A stretch of DNA of 64,000 nucleotides from Pseudomonadaceae bacterium SI-3 (GCA_004010935.1 CP026511.1:868001-932000); one strand, 5' to 3'; counted from the stretch's first letter, positions 1-9,292 are shown. A program made the numbers and translations. Notes: generated by a model from the letters alone, not told the origin.

Positions 1-845
1 CGGGGGGGCTGGAGTTTCTGTTCGGTATGCCTAATACCGATACCAGCAAGGCGCTTCTGGTAGCCGGCATCACGGTTATCGCGCTGATGTCGGTACTTGC
101 CGGCCTGGACAAGGGGGTCAAGCGCCTGTCGGAATTCAACATGGTGCTGGCGCTGCTATTGCTGTTGTTCATCATCATCGTCGGGCCGACCTTGGCGATC
201 ATCACCGGCTTCTTCAGCAACCTGGGCAGCTATCTGGTCAACCTGCCGGCGCTGTCCAATCCGGTCGGTCGTGCCGATGCCAACTTCAGTCAGGGCTGGA
301 CCGCGTTCTACTGGGCGTGGTGGATCAGCTGGTCGCCGTTCGTTGGCATGTTCATCGCGCGGGTCAGCCGCGGCCGCAGCGTACGTGAGTTCCTGATTGC
401 CGTGCTGCTGGTGCCGTCGCTGGTCTCGGTGCTGTGGATGACCGCGTTCGGTGGTACTGCGCTGGGCCAGTTCGTCACCGACGGGTTCACCGGGGTGCAG
501 GATGTGGCGCTGGAGCTGAAGCTGTTCGCCATGCTCGGTGAGCTACCGCTGGCCCAGATCAGCTCCTTTATCGGTATCGTTCTGGTGGTGGTGTTCTTCG
601 TCACCTCCTCGGACTCCGGCTCGCTGGTGATCGACACCATTACCGCCGGTGGCAAAGTCAACGCACCAGTGCCGCAGCGGGCCTTCTGGGCGGTGCTGCA
701 GGGCGTGGTGGCCATTTCTCTGTTGCTGGGCGGCGGCCTGGTTGCGCTGCAGGCCATGGCGGTGTCCACCGGCCTGCCATTTACCGTGGTCTTGCTGGTC
801 GGCTGCGTGTCCATCGTCAAGGGGCTGATGAGCGAGCCTCGGTAG
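1..845 (+). CDS. BCCT family transporter, C-terminal part (cut by left edge)
   Basis: Right-hand part of a betaine/carnitine/choline transporter, an inner-membrane ion-coupled importer of quaternary ammonium compounds. The frame is open from base 3 with no start in view, so the N-terminal half lies outside the window. About 280 residues are seen, rich in hydrophobic segments, with the tryptophan-rich signature WAWWISWSPFVG near bases 310-350 followed by the loop SRGRSVREF, both typical of BCCT proteins. The C-terminus is short, without the long cytoplasmic tail some osmosensing members carry. The substrate cannot be told. The methionine at base 27 is internal to the frame and is not the start. 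Two hairpins follow the stop. Confidence 0.9.
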   Translation, partial: GGLEFLFGMPNTDTSKALLVAGITVIALMSVLAGLDKGVKRLSEFNMVLALLLLLFIIIVGPTLAIITGFFSNLGSYLVNLPALSNPVGRADANFSQGWTAFYWAWWISWSPFVGMFIARVSRGRSVREFLIAVLLVPSLVSVLWMTAFGGTALGQFVTDGFTGVQDVALELKLFAMLGELPLAQISSFIGIVLVVVFFVTSSDSGSLVIDTITAGGKVNAPVPQRAFWAVLQGVVAISLLLGGGLVALQAMAVSTGLPFTVVLLVGCVSIVKGLMSEPR

Positions 846-862
846 TGGCTTAGGCCTATGTT

Positions 863-881
863 CAGGCGGCCCGGCCGCCTG
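863..881. repeat. Perfect short palindrome after the BCCT gene
   Basis: CAGGCGGC-CCG-GCCGCCTG has 8-bp perfect arms and a 3-nt spacer. It lies 18 bases after the BCCT stop and just before the terminator hairpin. It may form part of the transcript end; no T-run follows. Confidence 0.5.
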
Positions 882-893
882 GCAGGTGACCCG

Positions 894-925
894 AAAAGGC
901 GCGACCGTTAGCGGTCGCGCCTTTT
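894..925. terminator. Bidirectional intrinsic terminator
   Basis: A 13-bp perfect stem (AAAAGGCGCGACC, loop GTTAGC, then its complement ending in CTTTT) sits between two convergent genes. The A-run on the left and T-run on the right make it usable as a Rho-independent terminator on both strands. It abuts the stop codon of the minus-strand exonuclease gene. Confidence 0.9.
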
Positions 926-1641
926 CAGTTCCAAAGATCGCCCACGGCGGTTGTCGACGGGTAGTGGTGGGCCGATTGCGCCTGCAACAGCTCGGCGGTT
1001 GCCAGGGCATCGGTCAGGGCATGGTGGGCCTGGTATAGCGGTAAACCATAGCGCAGGCGGCTGTCGGCCAGGCGGATCGATACGGGCCGCTTGGTGCTGA
1101 GCACTCGGCGCAGCCAGCCACGTCGGCGCGGGTGCAGCCGTGCTTCCAGCTGCATCGTATCGATCACCGGAAACTGCAGGCCTTCGCCCAGGAGGTGGTG
1201 CACGGCCTGGTCGAGAAAGCGCCGCTCGATGCTGCGGTAATGCACCACCATGATCCTGCCAGCCATTTTCTCCAGCAGCTCGTCGAGCACGTGGGCCAGC
1301 CTCGGCGCGTTGCTGACATCCGAGTGCGTGATGTGATGAAAGGTGATCGACTGACTGCTCAGATCGCACACCGGCTTGACGACCCAGTAGCTGGCCTCGC
1401 GGCAGCGGATCCGCTGCAGATCGAAGGGCATCAGGCCAAGGCTGACGATCGAGTCGCGTTGGCTGTCCAGACCGGTGGTCTCGACGTCCAGGGCGAGCAA
1501 GGGCACCTGCTCCAGTGGCGTGTCGGCACTGACCGTACCGGCCTCGTAGAAACGTACAAGGCGCGGGTCGCGGGCCGTTCGCGCGAGCTGGGCAAACACG
1601 GCTGGCCAGTCGGGGGCCGTACGAGATCCGCTACGTTTCAT
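925..1641 (-). CDS. DnaQ-like 3'-5' exonuclease
   Basis: A 238-residue protein of the DEDD exonuclease superfamily (DNA polymerase III epsilon type). The ExoI motif is clear (LLALDVETTGLDSQRD, about residues 50-65, with the D-x-E metal-binding pair). A later H-x-A-x-x-D motif (HHALTDALATAELL, near the C-terminus) matches ExoIII of the DEDDh class. It has an N-terminal extension of about 45 residues and no other domain. Its start overlaps the stop of the upstream cNMP/CBS/DUF294 gene by 4 bp, so the two are one operon. That pairing is common in pseudomonads; the physiological substrate is not known from sequence. Confidence 0.85.
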   Translation of the reverse strand: MKRSGSRTAPDWPAVFAQLARTARDPRLVRFYEAGTVSADTPLEQVPLLALDVETTGLDSQRDSIVSLGLMPFDLQRIRCREASYWVVKPVCDLSSQSITFHHITHSDVSNAPRLAHVLDELLEKMAGRIMVVHYRSIERRFLDQAVHHLLGEGLQFPVIDTMQLEARLHPRRRGWLRRVLSTKRPVSIRLADSRLRYGLPLYQAHHALTDALATAELLQAQSAHHYPSTTAVGDLWN

Positions 1642-3530
1642 AGCGGCCGACTTGGAAGCTGGCCCGGGTAGCGGAAGCGCAAGAACTGCTGCGCATTGCT
1701 GAGCACCTGAAAGGCCGACTTGAGGTTGTGTCGTTCGTTGGCGTCAATCTGCTCCGGCTCTATGTAGTTATCCGGTTCGCGCCCCTCCAGCAAATCCGTG
1801 GCCTGATGGCGGATGCGCACGATGGAGAGGAATTCCAGGGCATTACGCAGCTGGGTGATGGCGTCTTCGGTCAACAGCTTGGTGGCGGCGATGGCCTCCA
1901 GGCGCTCCTGGGAGTTCTGGGCCTTGGAGCCGACCGCCAGGGCGTGCACCCGGATCAGGTCGGTCAGTGGCGCGGTGCCGCGTCCCTTGAGGTTGATGAT
2001 GTTGTTCTGCTGGCCGTCCTTTTCCATCACGAAGGTGCGGAAGAACCCTAGCGGTGGCGTGCGGTTGAGCGCGTTGCGCGCAAGGGCGGCGAGAAACAGC
2101 GGGTTGCTGCTGGCCTTTTGCGCGATCAGATCCTTGAGGCTTTCCACGAGTCCGGCCTCTCCGTAGACGCTGCTGAGGTCGAAGAAGATCGAGCTGTTGA
2201 GCAGCGTTTCAGGATTGGGCTGCTCGATCCACTGGGTGAAGTAGCTCCTCCAGACCCGCAGCGGTTGCCGCCACTTGGCGTTGCTCCCCATGATGCCGCC
2301 CTTGCAGTAGCTGTAGCCGCAGGCAGCCAGGCCGTCACTGACGAAGCTCGCCAGCTGCAGGAAATACTCGTCATGAATGCGCGGATCGAAACGGTTGTCG
2401 AGGACCAGGGCGTTGTCCTGATCGGTGACGATCAATTGCTCGTCGCGCGCCATCGACCCCAACACCATATAGCAGTAGGGCACTGGTGGCGGTCCCAGCC
2501 GCTGTTCAGCCAGCTCCAGCAGGCGATGGGTAAGGCTGCGGCCGATGCCCGACATGGCGCTGCCGATCATGTGTGCCGTGGCTTCTTCGTTGACCATGCG
2601 CAGGAAGGTCGCGCGCAGGTCTGGCACCAAACCCTGCAGCTCGGCGACCGACTGCTTGTTGAAGATGCTGTTGACCAGATACAGGCTGCTCTGCGATTCG
2701 TATTTGATGATGTCCGACAGGTTGATCACGCCGACCGGGCGCTGGCGATACATCACCGGCAGGTGATGGATGTTGTTGCGCAGCATGCTGAGCATGGCCT
2801 CGAACACCGAGTCGTCGGCCTGGATGGTGATCGGGTTGGGTGACATCACCTGATCGACCGGTGTGTCCAGCGGCAGCCCTTCGGCCAACACCCGCGTGCG
2901 CAGGTCGCGGTCGGTGGTAATGCCGGTCATGACCTGGAGACTGGATGCCTCGGCTGCGTTCGGCGACGGGCCGAGAATCACCAGCGAGGACACGCCATGC
3001 TCGGTCATTACCTGTGCGGCCTCTTGCACGCTGGTGCCAAGCGGCACGCTGACGGTGCGCCGGGTGACCAGCTTGCGGACCTTGATCTTCATCAGCTCGC
3101 TGGCCTTGCCCTGCGGCTCTTCCACCTTCAGGCGCGACTGGCCTTCGGCTTCGACAAAGTCGGCGAAGGCGTCATTGGCCTCGCACAGCTGCTCGAACAA
3201 CAGGCCGGGAATGAAGTAGATCAGGCTGTCTTCGATCGCCCGTGCCGGCAGACGCACCTTGTGGCCGCGCAACAGGCCGAACTGACCGAACACTTCGCCT
3301 TCGGAAAGGCGGTTGTACAGTTCGCCGTTGCGCCGGTAGATCTCCACGGCACCACTGCGGATGTAATGCAACTCCGAGATCGTCTCGCCGTAGCGAAGAA
3401 TGTCGCTGCCGGCCTTGAAATAGCCGACCTCGACCTGTCGTGCGATTTCGTCGAGCGTGTCGTCCGGCAGACCGTCGAAGGGGGCGAAGCGACTCAGATG
3501 GTCGCGTATTTCGAGCAGCTCGACCTGCAT
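1638..3530 (-). CDS. cNMP-binding / CBS-pair / DUF294 nucleotidyltransferase-like protein
   Basis: A 630-residue soluble multidomain protein. Domains in order: a cyclic-nucleotide-binding fold (about 10-130, with GSDILRYGETISELHYIRSG), a CBS pair (about 150-280, two VMS/VMT-type repeats), a DUF294 nucleotidyltransferase-like domain (about 310-450, with GSMARDEQLIVTDQDNALV and its D-x-D), and the DUF294 C-terminal helical domain. The arrangement resembles GlnD-like signal proteins, which suggests ligand-controlled nucleotidyl transfer, but no substrate is established. The start ATG has weak upstream purines (GGAG near 3540). It is translationally coupled by a 4-bp overlap to the exonuclease gene downstream. 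Confidence 0.85.
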   Translation of the reverse strand: MQVELLEIRDHLSRFAPFDGLPDDTLDEIARQVEVGYFKAGSDILRYGETISELHYIRSGAVEIYRRNGELYNRLSEGEVFGQFGLLRGHKVRLPARAIEDSLIYFIPGLLFEQLCEANDAFADFVEAEGQSRLKVEEPQGKASELMKIKVRKLVTRRTVSVPLGTSVQEAAQVMTEHGVSSLVILGPSPNAAEASSLQVMTGITTDRDLRTRVLAEGLPLDTPVDQVMSPNPITIQADDSVFEAMLSMLRNNIHHLPVMYRQRPVGVINLSDIIKYESQSSLYLVNSIFNKQSVAELQGLVPDLRATFLRMVNEEATAHMIGSAMSGIGRSLTHRLLELAEQRLGPPPVPYCYMVLGSMARDEQLIVTDQDNALVLDNRFDPRIHDEYFLQLASFVSDGLAACGYSYCKGGIMGSNAKWRQPLRVWRSYFTQWIEQPNPETLLNSSIFFDLSSVYGEAGLVESLKDLIAQKASSNPLFLAALARNALNRTPPLGFFRTFVMEKDGQQNNIINLKGRGTAPLTDLIRVHALAVGSKAQNSQERLEAIAATKLLTEDAITQLRNALEFLSIVRIRHQATDLLEGREPDNYIEPEQIDANERHNLKSAFQVLSNAQQFLRFRYPGQLPSRPL

Positions 3531-3709
3531 GCGGGGGCTCCTGGCGGCACGCTATTGATGCATTGAACCACATAGCCGTAGCGTCCAGCGTCAGCGTGCA
3601 CGGACAGGCGTCGTAGGCAGGCAGGCTCGTGTCGTTCGTTGCGTGTATCCCCGCGCTGGCGAGGCCTCGCGGGGGCGCCACGATGACGGCGCGACCGACT
3701 CCCCAGCGA

Positions 3710-4111
3710 TCAGGCCATCGGCTCGCCGGCATAACAGGTGGGCGATGTGGGCGCGCGGCGCCGCTCCAACTCCTCTTCCAGCCATTCGGCTAGCACCCGC
3801 GCATTGTTCTGCTGCTCGTCGCGCGCCGCGTAGACGAGGGTCAACGGGCCTCTGGCCGCAATATCCAGCAGCGGCCACCAATGCTCCGGGTGGCCCGCCA
3901 GTTCCCGCCGATAATCGTCTCGAAAGATCTCGAACGACAGCTTGCCGGCTTTGAAGGCACGCCGCAGTTCGCTCGACGGCGCCAGCGCCTTGCACCAGTC
4001 ATGCAGCGCCAGCGATTCCCTGGTCCGGTTGCGCGGCCATAGGCGATCGACCAACACCCTGTGGCCGTCATCGCGTGCCGGCGGCTCATAGGCGCGTTTG
4101 CAGCGGATCAT
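3710..4111 (-). CDS. DUF488 (YeaO-like) family protein
   Basis: A 133-residue protein beginning MIRCKRAYEPP. The family signature VLVDRLWPRN followed by W-C-K-x-LAPS-x-ELR lies at about residues 20-50, and a middle segment YRREL precedes the conserved TLVYAARDEQQNNA near residues 95-110. DUF488 proteins are small cytoplasmic proteins of unknown biochemistry. The gene stands alone between two gaps. The start is supported by conservation of the MI-x-x-KR beginning rather than by a strong ribosome site. Confidence 0.85.
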   Translation of the reverse strand: MIRCKRAYEPPARDDGHRVLVDRLWPRNRTRESLALHDWCKALAPSSELRRAFKAGKLSFEIFRDDYRRELAGHPEHWWPLLDIAARGPLTLVYAARDEQQNNARVLAEWLEEELERRRAPTSPTCYAGEPMA

Positions 4112-4302
4112 CAGTCGGCCTCCATTGGAAGAACGGCGTTCCTTTCAGGGTATAAAGTATTCGGATGCAGGTAAAAAGAACCTATATGCATGGGGTATAA
4201 AAGACAACATGATTAGCAAAGCATTGAATTTAAAGGGATATTAAAGCGGCACGCTTCATGACTGTGTACAGGGGAACGACACAGCACACAACGGAGCATC
4301 GT

Positions 4303-4656
4303 ATGAAGAATTTAGTCGCTTTGGTTACCTGCGCAACCCTGCTGACCAGCTCGCTGGCTGGCGCCGACGAAGTGGTATCGGCGCGTGAGGATCGCGTCGT
4401 TGGTGGCGGTTTCGGTGGGCTCAGCGGGTTCATGCTGGGCGCAGCAGCCGGCGGACCCATCGGTGCGCTGATCGGCGGTGGCCTGGGCTACCTGGCCGGG
4501 CAGGGTGTGCAGGAGGCGGCCGGGCTGGAGCAAACCCTGTATGTGATCGAGAAGGACGATGGCAGTCGGACGCGGCTGCGGACGTCGAACAACGACCTGG
4601 TCGCCGGACAACAGGTGCAGCGCGAGGGTGGCGAGCTGACAGCGCTGAATCGCTAG
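4303..4656 (+). CDS. Small exported glycine-zipper protein
   Basis: A 117-residue secreted or envelope protein. A signal peptide (MKNLVALVTCATLLTSSLAGA) is followed by a glycine-rich zipper (about 40-75, repeated G-x-x-x-G in GGGFGGLSGFMLGAAAGGPIG) and a short C-terminal beta-rich part. Such zippers occur in outer-membrane or periplasmic stress proteins; the exact role is unknown. I place the start at 4303 because the signal peptide begins there and ACGGAG lies just upstream. An in-frame ATG at 4258 would add 15 polar residues in front of the signal sequence and is unlikely. Confidence 0.75.
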   Translation: MKNLVALVTCATLLTSSLAGADEVVSAREDRVVGGGFGGLSGFMLGAAAGGPIGALIGGGLGYLAGQGVQEAAGLEQTLYVIEKDDGSRTRLRTSNNDLVAGQQVQREGGELTALNR

Positions 4657-4666
4657 GGCCTGTTCT

Positions 4667-4690
4667 GCCGATGCCGATGCCGATGCCGAT
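4667..4690. repeat. Tandem hexamer repeat (GCCGAT x4)
   Basis: Four perfect copies of GCCGAT followed by one degenerate unit (GCCGCT). It lies in the gap between the glycine-zipper gene and the CopD-like gene. Such a simple repeat could vary in copy number between strains. Confidence 0.8.
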
Positions 4691-4738
4691 GCCGCTGGCT
4701 TTGCTAGGCTGGCCGGCATCACAACCGAAGGAGCCGTG

Positions 4739-5179
4739 ATGAGCTATTCCCTGTTGCATGTCACCCATCTGCTGGCGGCAATCTTCTTCATTGGCACCTT
4801 GTTCGTTGAGGTCGCGGTGCTCAGCCGCGTGCGCCAGCAAATCGAGCCGGAGCTGATGCAGCGAGTCGACAAGGCCGTCGGTGCGCGGCTGCGGGTGGTG
4901 CTGCACTGGGTCGTGCTGTTTGTCTATGGGGCCGGTGTCGGTCTGGCCTGGTTTCACCGTCAGGCATTGGCAGATCCATTCGCCAGCAGCTTCGCGACCT
5001 TGCTGTCGCTGAAGATCCTGCTGGCGGTCGGTGTGTTCTTCACCTTCGGCATGGTCGCCATGCTGCTGCGCAGCGGGCGGATGACGCCGGCGCGTTATCG
5101 ACGCATCCACTGGGCGATCTTTGCGCAGATGGTGGGGATCGTGCTGCTCGCCAAGGGGATGTTCTACCTGCACTGGTAA
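4739..5179 (+). CDS. CopD-like integral membrane protein
   Basis: A protein of 146 residues with four predicted transmembrane helices (about 5-25, 52-72, 82-105, 122-142). Histidines lie near the membrane faces (LLHVTHLLA, IHWAIFA, FYLHW). The layout resembles the CopD/YgaP-neighbour group of small haem- or copper-associated membrane proteins, but no specific function can be assigned. AAGGAG at 4728 sits 5 bases before the ATG at 4739; a GTG at 4736 is possible but too close. It stands apart from the downstream acyl-CoA dehydrogenase by about 170 bases. Confidence 0.65.
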   Translation: MSYSLLHVTHLLAAIFFIGTLFVEVAVLSRVRQQIEPELMQRVDKAVGARLRVVLHWVVLFVYGAGVGLAWFHRQALADPFASSFATLLSLKILLAVGVFFTFGMVAMLLRSGRMTPARYRRIHWAIFAQMVGIVLLAKGMFYLHW

Positions 5180-5348
5180 GGGAGGCTCTAGTGCATTGGC
5201 GCGTGGCGAACGATGACCTCGGTCAATCCTGCCGCGCTATCAGTCACCGTGATTGGCGGCCGATTCAGCGGCTTTAGGCTCGTTCTTTTTCTGCCGCACC
5301 AGGCCTATGGTGAATGCATCCAGACCCGTCAGATCGCCGAGGTATCCG

Positions 5349-6605
5349 ATGCATTTCGCCTATAGCCCACGTGTCGACGCGCTGCGTCAGCAGCTACTCG
5401 CGTTTATGGACCAGTACATCGTGCCGCGTATCGGCGCCTGGCATGAGGAGGTCTCCGCAGGCGCCTACCCGGTTTCATTCATGGAAGACCTGAAAGCCTT
5501 GGCGCGTTCCGAAGGCTTATGGAATCTGTTCCTGCCGTCACTAGGCGAAGATGAGCCGGGCATGGGCCTGAGCAACCTCGAGTACGCACCGCTGGCGGAG
5601 ATCATGGGCCGCGTGCATTGGGCGTCGGAGGTGTTCAACTGCAATGCGCCGGATACCGGGAATATGGAGCTGCTGCACATGTTCGCCACGCCGGAACAGC
5701 GCGAGCGCTGGCTGAACCCCTTGCTTGAAGGCGAGATCCGCTCGGCCTTCGCCATGACCGAACCGGACGTGCCGTCCTCCGATGCCACCAATATCCAGAC
5801 GCTGATCCGCCGCGAGGGCGATGATTACGTGATCAACGGCCGCAAGTGGTTCATCACCAACGCCTCGCACCCCAACTGCAAACTGTTGATCGTCATGGGC
5901 AAGACCGACCCGGACGCGGAGACCCATCAGCAGCAGAGCATGATTCTGGTGCCGTTCAACACGCCCGGCGTCGAGCTGGTACGCAACATTCCAGTGATGA
6001 ATCATCTCGCGCCGGAAGGCCACAGCGAATTGGTGCTGCGTAACGTGCGGGTGCCCGCGGGCAATCTGCTAGGCAAGGAGGGCGACGGTTTCATGATGGC
6101 CCAGGCGCGACTCGGCCCGGGTCGTATTCATCACTGCATGCGCTCGATAGGCATGGCCGAGCTGGCGCTGGAGCTGATGGTCGAGCGCTGCCAGGAGCGC
6201 AAGGCGTTCGGCAAGTACCTGCAGCAGTACTCGAACATCGGCGACTGGATTGCCGAGTCACGCATCGAGATCGAGCAGGCGCGTCTGTTGGTGCTGAAAA
6301 CCGCCTGGATGATCGACGAGGGCGGCGCCAAGGCGGCGCGCAAGGAGATCTCGATGATCAAGGCATTGGTGCCCAGAATGCTCACCAACGTTGCTGATCG
6401 AGCCATGCAGGTCTACGGCGCGATGGGCCTGACGCCTGATACTCCGCTGGCGAACATGTGGACGGGCGGCCGTGCCTTGCGCTTCGCCGACGGCCCCGAT
6501 CAGGTGCATCTGCGCAGCATTGCGCGGATTGAAATCAAGGCCAGCGAAGCCAATCGTGGCGCGACGGCAGCCTACCTGACGCCGCCTGGGCGTCATGGCT
6601 CGTGA
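5349..6605 (+). CDS. Acyl-CoA dehydrogenase family protein
   Basis: A 418-residue soluble flavoprotein that would oxidise an acyl-CoA thioester at the alpha-beta position using FAD. The N-terminal helical domain, the middle beta domain with AFAMTEPDVPSSDATN (FAD/substrate contacts) and INGRKWFITNASHP, and the C-terminal helical domain with QVYGAMGLTPDTPLA are all present. Length and order resemble ACAD10/11-like dehydrogenases. The start MHFAYSPRVDALRQQ at 5349 has GAGG eight bases upstream; a longer open frame back to 5253 lacks homology-like sequence. Chain-length specificity is not evident and no beta-oxidation partner is adjacent. Confidence 0.88.
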   Translation: MHFAYSPRVDALRQQLLAFMDQYIVPRIGAWHEEVSAGAYPVSFMEDLKALARSEGLWNLFLPSLGEDEPGMGLSNLEYAPLAEIMGRVHWASEVFNCNAPDTGNMELLHMFATPEQRERWLNPLLEGEIRSAFAMTEPDVPSSDATNIQTLIRREGDDYVINGRKWFITNASHPNCKLLIVMGKTDPDAETHQQQSMILVPFNTPGVELVRNIPVMNHLAPEGHSELVLRNVRVPAGNLLGKEGDGFMMAQARLGPGRIHHCMRSIGMAELALELMVERCQERKAFGKYLQQYSNIGDWIAESRIEIEQARLLVLKTAWMIDEGGAKAARKEISMIKALVPRMLTNVADRAMQVYGAMGLTPDTPLANMWTGGRALRFADGPDQVHLRSIARIEIKASEANRGATAAYLTPPGRHGS

Positions 6606-6725
6606 CGGTTGTGGGTGGAGTAGCGTTCCGCCCGATCCCGGCGCGATGGGTACCCGATTTCGACCGCCTGCTCCTCACGGTTTAGTGCAGCAGGCGCCTT
6701 CCCGCCGGGCGATGTACGGTCAATT

Positions 6726-6747
6726 GGTGGGCTGAAGCCCGCCCTAC
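6726..6747. repeat. Dispersed palindromic repeat, family A
   Basis: A copy of the 22-bp element with core GGTGGGCTGAAGCCCRCC followed by CTAC. It lies in the 439-bp gap between the acyl-CoA dehydrogenase and nosR. The rest of the left half of that gap shows nothing I can support; the right half holds the nosR control region. Confidence 0.8.
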
Positions 6748-6931
6748 GGTTCCTGTAGAACAGGTTCGCGATGGTGAGCGTCTGCAAAGCCGTTTCGCCG
6801 CGCATTCGCCCATGGTTGCTTATAGACGGACGGGCTCGCCAGCTGCCGAATAGAGCCCTTGCCTGCGGCAGCGTTCGTATAAAGGTGTACAGGCACATTC
6901 GCGAACCAGCGGCACCCACCTCCCTCCCGCA

Positions 6932-6945
6932 TTGACATGGCTCAA
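6932..6945 (+). promoter_or_regulatory. Fnr/Dnr-like box, distal site upstream of nosR
   Basis: TTGACATGGCTCAA matches the TTGAC half and is weaker in the right half (CTCAA for RTCAA). It lies 38 bp upstream of the stronger box. Multiple Fnr-like sites upstream of nosR are known from P. stutzeri, but this one is only a moderate match. Confidence 0.45.
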
Positions 6946-6969
6946 TGCAATCACAGGTACCGGCCAAGC

Positions 6970-6983
6970 TTGATATCAGTCAA
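6970..6983 (+). promoter_or_regulatory. Fnr/Dnr box of the nos promoter
   Basis: TTGATATCAGTCAA fits TTGAT-N4-GTCAA exactly. Its centre is about 41 bp before a predicted start of transcription near 7018, with TACCAT (7006-7011) as the -10 element: the class II activator geometry. It should make nosR respond to low oxygen and NO through FnrA or a Dnr protein. Confidence 0.85.
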
Positions 6984-7044
6984 GGAGAGCGCCGGGCCTG
7001 CTCCCTACCATCACTCCATATTCGCAAACCTAAGTAGGTAGGCC

Positions 7045-9261
7045 ATGACTTCCCGTTTCTCTTTCGCAGCTGGCACCAGAGGCGCATGGGGGCTCGGCTT
7101 TGTCCTGCTGCTGGCGCTGATGCTCAGTGTCTCCACCGTGCAGGGCAAGGACTACGAGGTCGAGCAGCAGCGCATCGAGCAATTCTTCCCAGGCGCCAGC
7201 GTTTCGGCTGCCGAAGGCGACTATCAGGTCCGCACCCTCTCGAAGGATGACGAGGTGCTGGGTTATGCCTTCCAGACCATCAACGTAGTCGATATTCCGG
7301 CCTACTCAGGCAAACCGATCAATATGCAGGTGCTGCTTGATCCTCAGGGTGTGATCGTCGATGCCTATGTGCTCGAGCATCATGAGCCGATCCTGCTGGT
7401 CGGCATTCCGATCGAGAAGCTTCACGCATTCACGGCCAAGTACGAGGGTATCAAGGTCGACCAGCGGGTCGTGGTCGGCCACTCCAGTGACGAGAAGGCA
7501 GTCACCATCGATGCGGTCACTGGCGCCACTGTCACTGTCATGGTGGTCAATGAAACCGTCATGCGCGCCGCCCGCGATGTTGCCGTGTCGCTTGGGCTGG
7601 TGGAGGACAAAGTCGGTGCGGCGCAAAAGCCGGCTACCGTCCGCGAGGATTATTACGAGCCCGCCAACTGGAGCGAACTGACCGGTAATGGCGCGATTCG
7701 CCGCTTGCATCTGACCAAGGGCGACATCGATCAGGCGTTCAAAGGCACCGAAGCCGAGGGCATCGACGAGGCGTCACCGGAAGAGGTCGACGAGACTTTC
7801 ATCGACCTCTACGCCACCCACCTGAACCCGCCCACCATCGGCCGGGCCCTGCTTGGCGACGCTCACTACGCCGACCTGATGGAGGAGCTCAAGCCAGGCG
7901 AGCACGCTGTCGCGGTCATGGCCAGCGGCGAATACTCCTTCAAGGGTTCGGGCTATGTGCGCGGCGGCATCTTCGATCGGGTGCAGCTGCGCCAGTTCGG
8001 CAACGTCATCAGCTTTCGCGACATGGACTTCCAGCGCCTCGACGACGTGTATGCCGAAGGCATGCCGGATTTCAGCGAAATGGCGGTGTTCATCGTCCGT
8101 GAGCATTCTGCGTTTGATCCCGGTTCGCCGTGGACACTGGAGTTGCTGGTGCGCCGCCAGACCGGCCCGATCAGTGGCATGTTCACCAGCTTCGAACTGC
8201 CGTACGAGATGCCCGAGCAGTACATCGAGCGCCCGCAACCAACCGCCGAGGAACTGGCTGCGGCCGAGGAGGCCAACCGGCCGATGTGGGTCACCATCTG
8301 GTACCAGCAGAGCTTCCAAATTGGCGTGATCCTGGCCGCGCTGCTTGTGCTGACCGTCATCCTCTTCATGCAGGACAAACTCACCCAGCACCCCAACTTC
8401 TTGAAAAAGCTGCGCCACGGCTACCTGATCTTCACCGTGGTGTTCATCGGCTGGTATGCCCTGGGGCAGCTGTCGGTGGTCAACGTGCTGACCTTCGTGC
8501 ACGCCCTGGTGCAGGACTTCCGCTGGGAGCTGTTCCTTACCGATCCGGTGATCTTCATCCTCTGGGTCTTCACCGCCGCCAGCATTTTGCTCTGGGGCCG
8601 TGGAGTCTTCTGCGGCTGGCTGTGCCCCTTCGGGGCGTTGCAGGAGCTGATCAACGAGGCTGCTCGCAAACTCAAGATCCGTCAGTACGAGGTGCCCTTC
8701 GCGGTGCATGAGCGGCTCTGGGCGATCAAGTACATCGTGCTGCTGGTTCTGTTCGGCATCTCGCTGGAGTCGATGACGATGGCCGAGAAGGCCGCCGAGG
8801 TGGAGCCGTTCAAGACCGCCATCACCCTCAAGTTCGACCGCCAATGGTGGTTCGTCGCCTACGCCGTGGCCCTGCTGGCAATCAACATCTTCACCCGCAA
8901 GGTGTACTGCCGCTACGTCTGCCCGCTGGGCGCGGGGCTGGCGATCACTGGCCGCTTCCGCCTGTTCGACTGGCTCAAGCGGCGCAAGGAGTGCGGCAAC
9001 CCCTGTCAGGTCTGTGCCAACGAATGTGAAGTCCAGGCGATTCATCCGGACGGGCACATCAATCACAACGAGTGCCACTACTGCCTCGATTGCCAGATGA
9101 CCTATCACAACGAAAACAAGTGCCCGCCGCTGATCGTGAAGAACAAGCGCGCCAAGCGCGGCAAGAAAGCCCCGGCCGGCCCAACGCTGATTCCCGTAGT
9201 GCAAGTGGTAGACCCGCAGAGCGGCACGCCTGATCGCGAACGCTCGCAACCGATCGTTTGA
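7045..9261 (+). CDS. nosR: NosR, membrane flavo-iron-sulfur protein for nitrous oxide respiration
   Basis: A 738-residue polytopic protein needed for nosZ expression and for electron supply to, or maturation of, N2O reductase. A signal-like N-terminus is followed by a periplasmic FMN-binding domain with the flavinylation motif VTGAT (T at about residue 162). Several membrane helices come next, with two C-x-x-x-CP motifs on the cytoplasmic side (CGWLCP at about 523, CRYVCP at about 622). Two polyferredoxin-like 4Fe-4S cysteine sets end the protein (CGNPCQVCANEC and CHYCLDC). The order and length match P. stutzeri NosR. No flavin transferase (ApbE/NosX) gene is present in the window. Expressed from the box at 6970; nosZ follows after 31 bp. 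Confidence 0.97.
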   Translation: MTSRFSFAAGTRGAWGLGFVLLLALMLSVSTVQGKDYEVEQQRIEQFFPGASVSAAEGDYQVRTLSKDDEVLGYAFQTINVVDIPAYSGKPINMQVLLDPQGVIVDAYVLEHHEPILLVGIPIEKLHAFTAKYEGIKVDQRVVVGHSSDEKAVTIDAVTGATVTVMVVNETVMRAARDVAVSLGLVEDKVGAAQKPATVREDYYEPANWSELTGNGAIRRLHLTKGDIDQAFKGTEAEGIDEASPEEVDETFIDLYATHLNPPTIGRALLGDAHYADLMEELKPGEHAVAVMASGEYSFKGSGYVRGGIFDRVQLRQFGNVISFRDMDFQRLDDVYAEGMPDFSEMAVFIVREHSAFDPGSPWTLELLVRRQTGPISGMFTSFELPYEMPEQYIERPQPTAEELAAAEEANRPMWVTIWYQQSFQIGVILAALLVLTVILFMQDKLTQHPNFLKKLRHGYLIFTVVFIGWYALGQLSVVNVLTFVHALVQDFRWELFLTDPVIFILWVFTAASILLWGRGVFCGWLCPFGALQELINEAARKLKIRQYEVPFAVHERLWAIKYIVLLVLFGISLESMTMAEKAAEVEPFKTAITLKFDRQWWFVAYAVALLAINIFTRKVYCRYVCPLGAGLAITGRFRLFDWLKRRKECGNPCQVCANECEVQAIHPDGHINHNECHYCLDCQMTYHNENKCPPLIVKNKRAKRGKKAPAGPTLIPVVQVVDPQSGTPDRERSQPIV

Positions 9262-9292
9262 CCTGTCCGTACACGATAAGGAGCAACACCCC

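Noticed and set aside
6593..6967. A 124-codon minus-strand frame before nosR
   Set aside because: It includes a family A repeat and overlaps the nos promoter boxes; no homology-like pattern.
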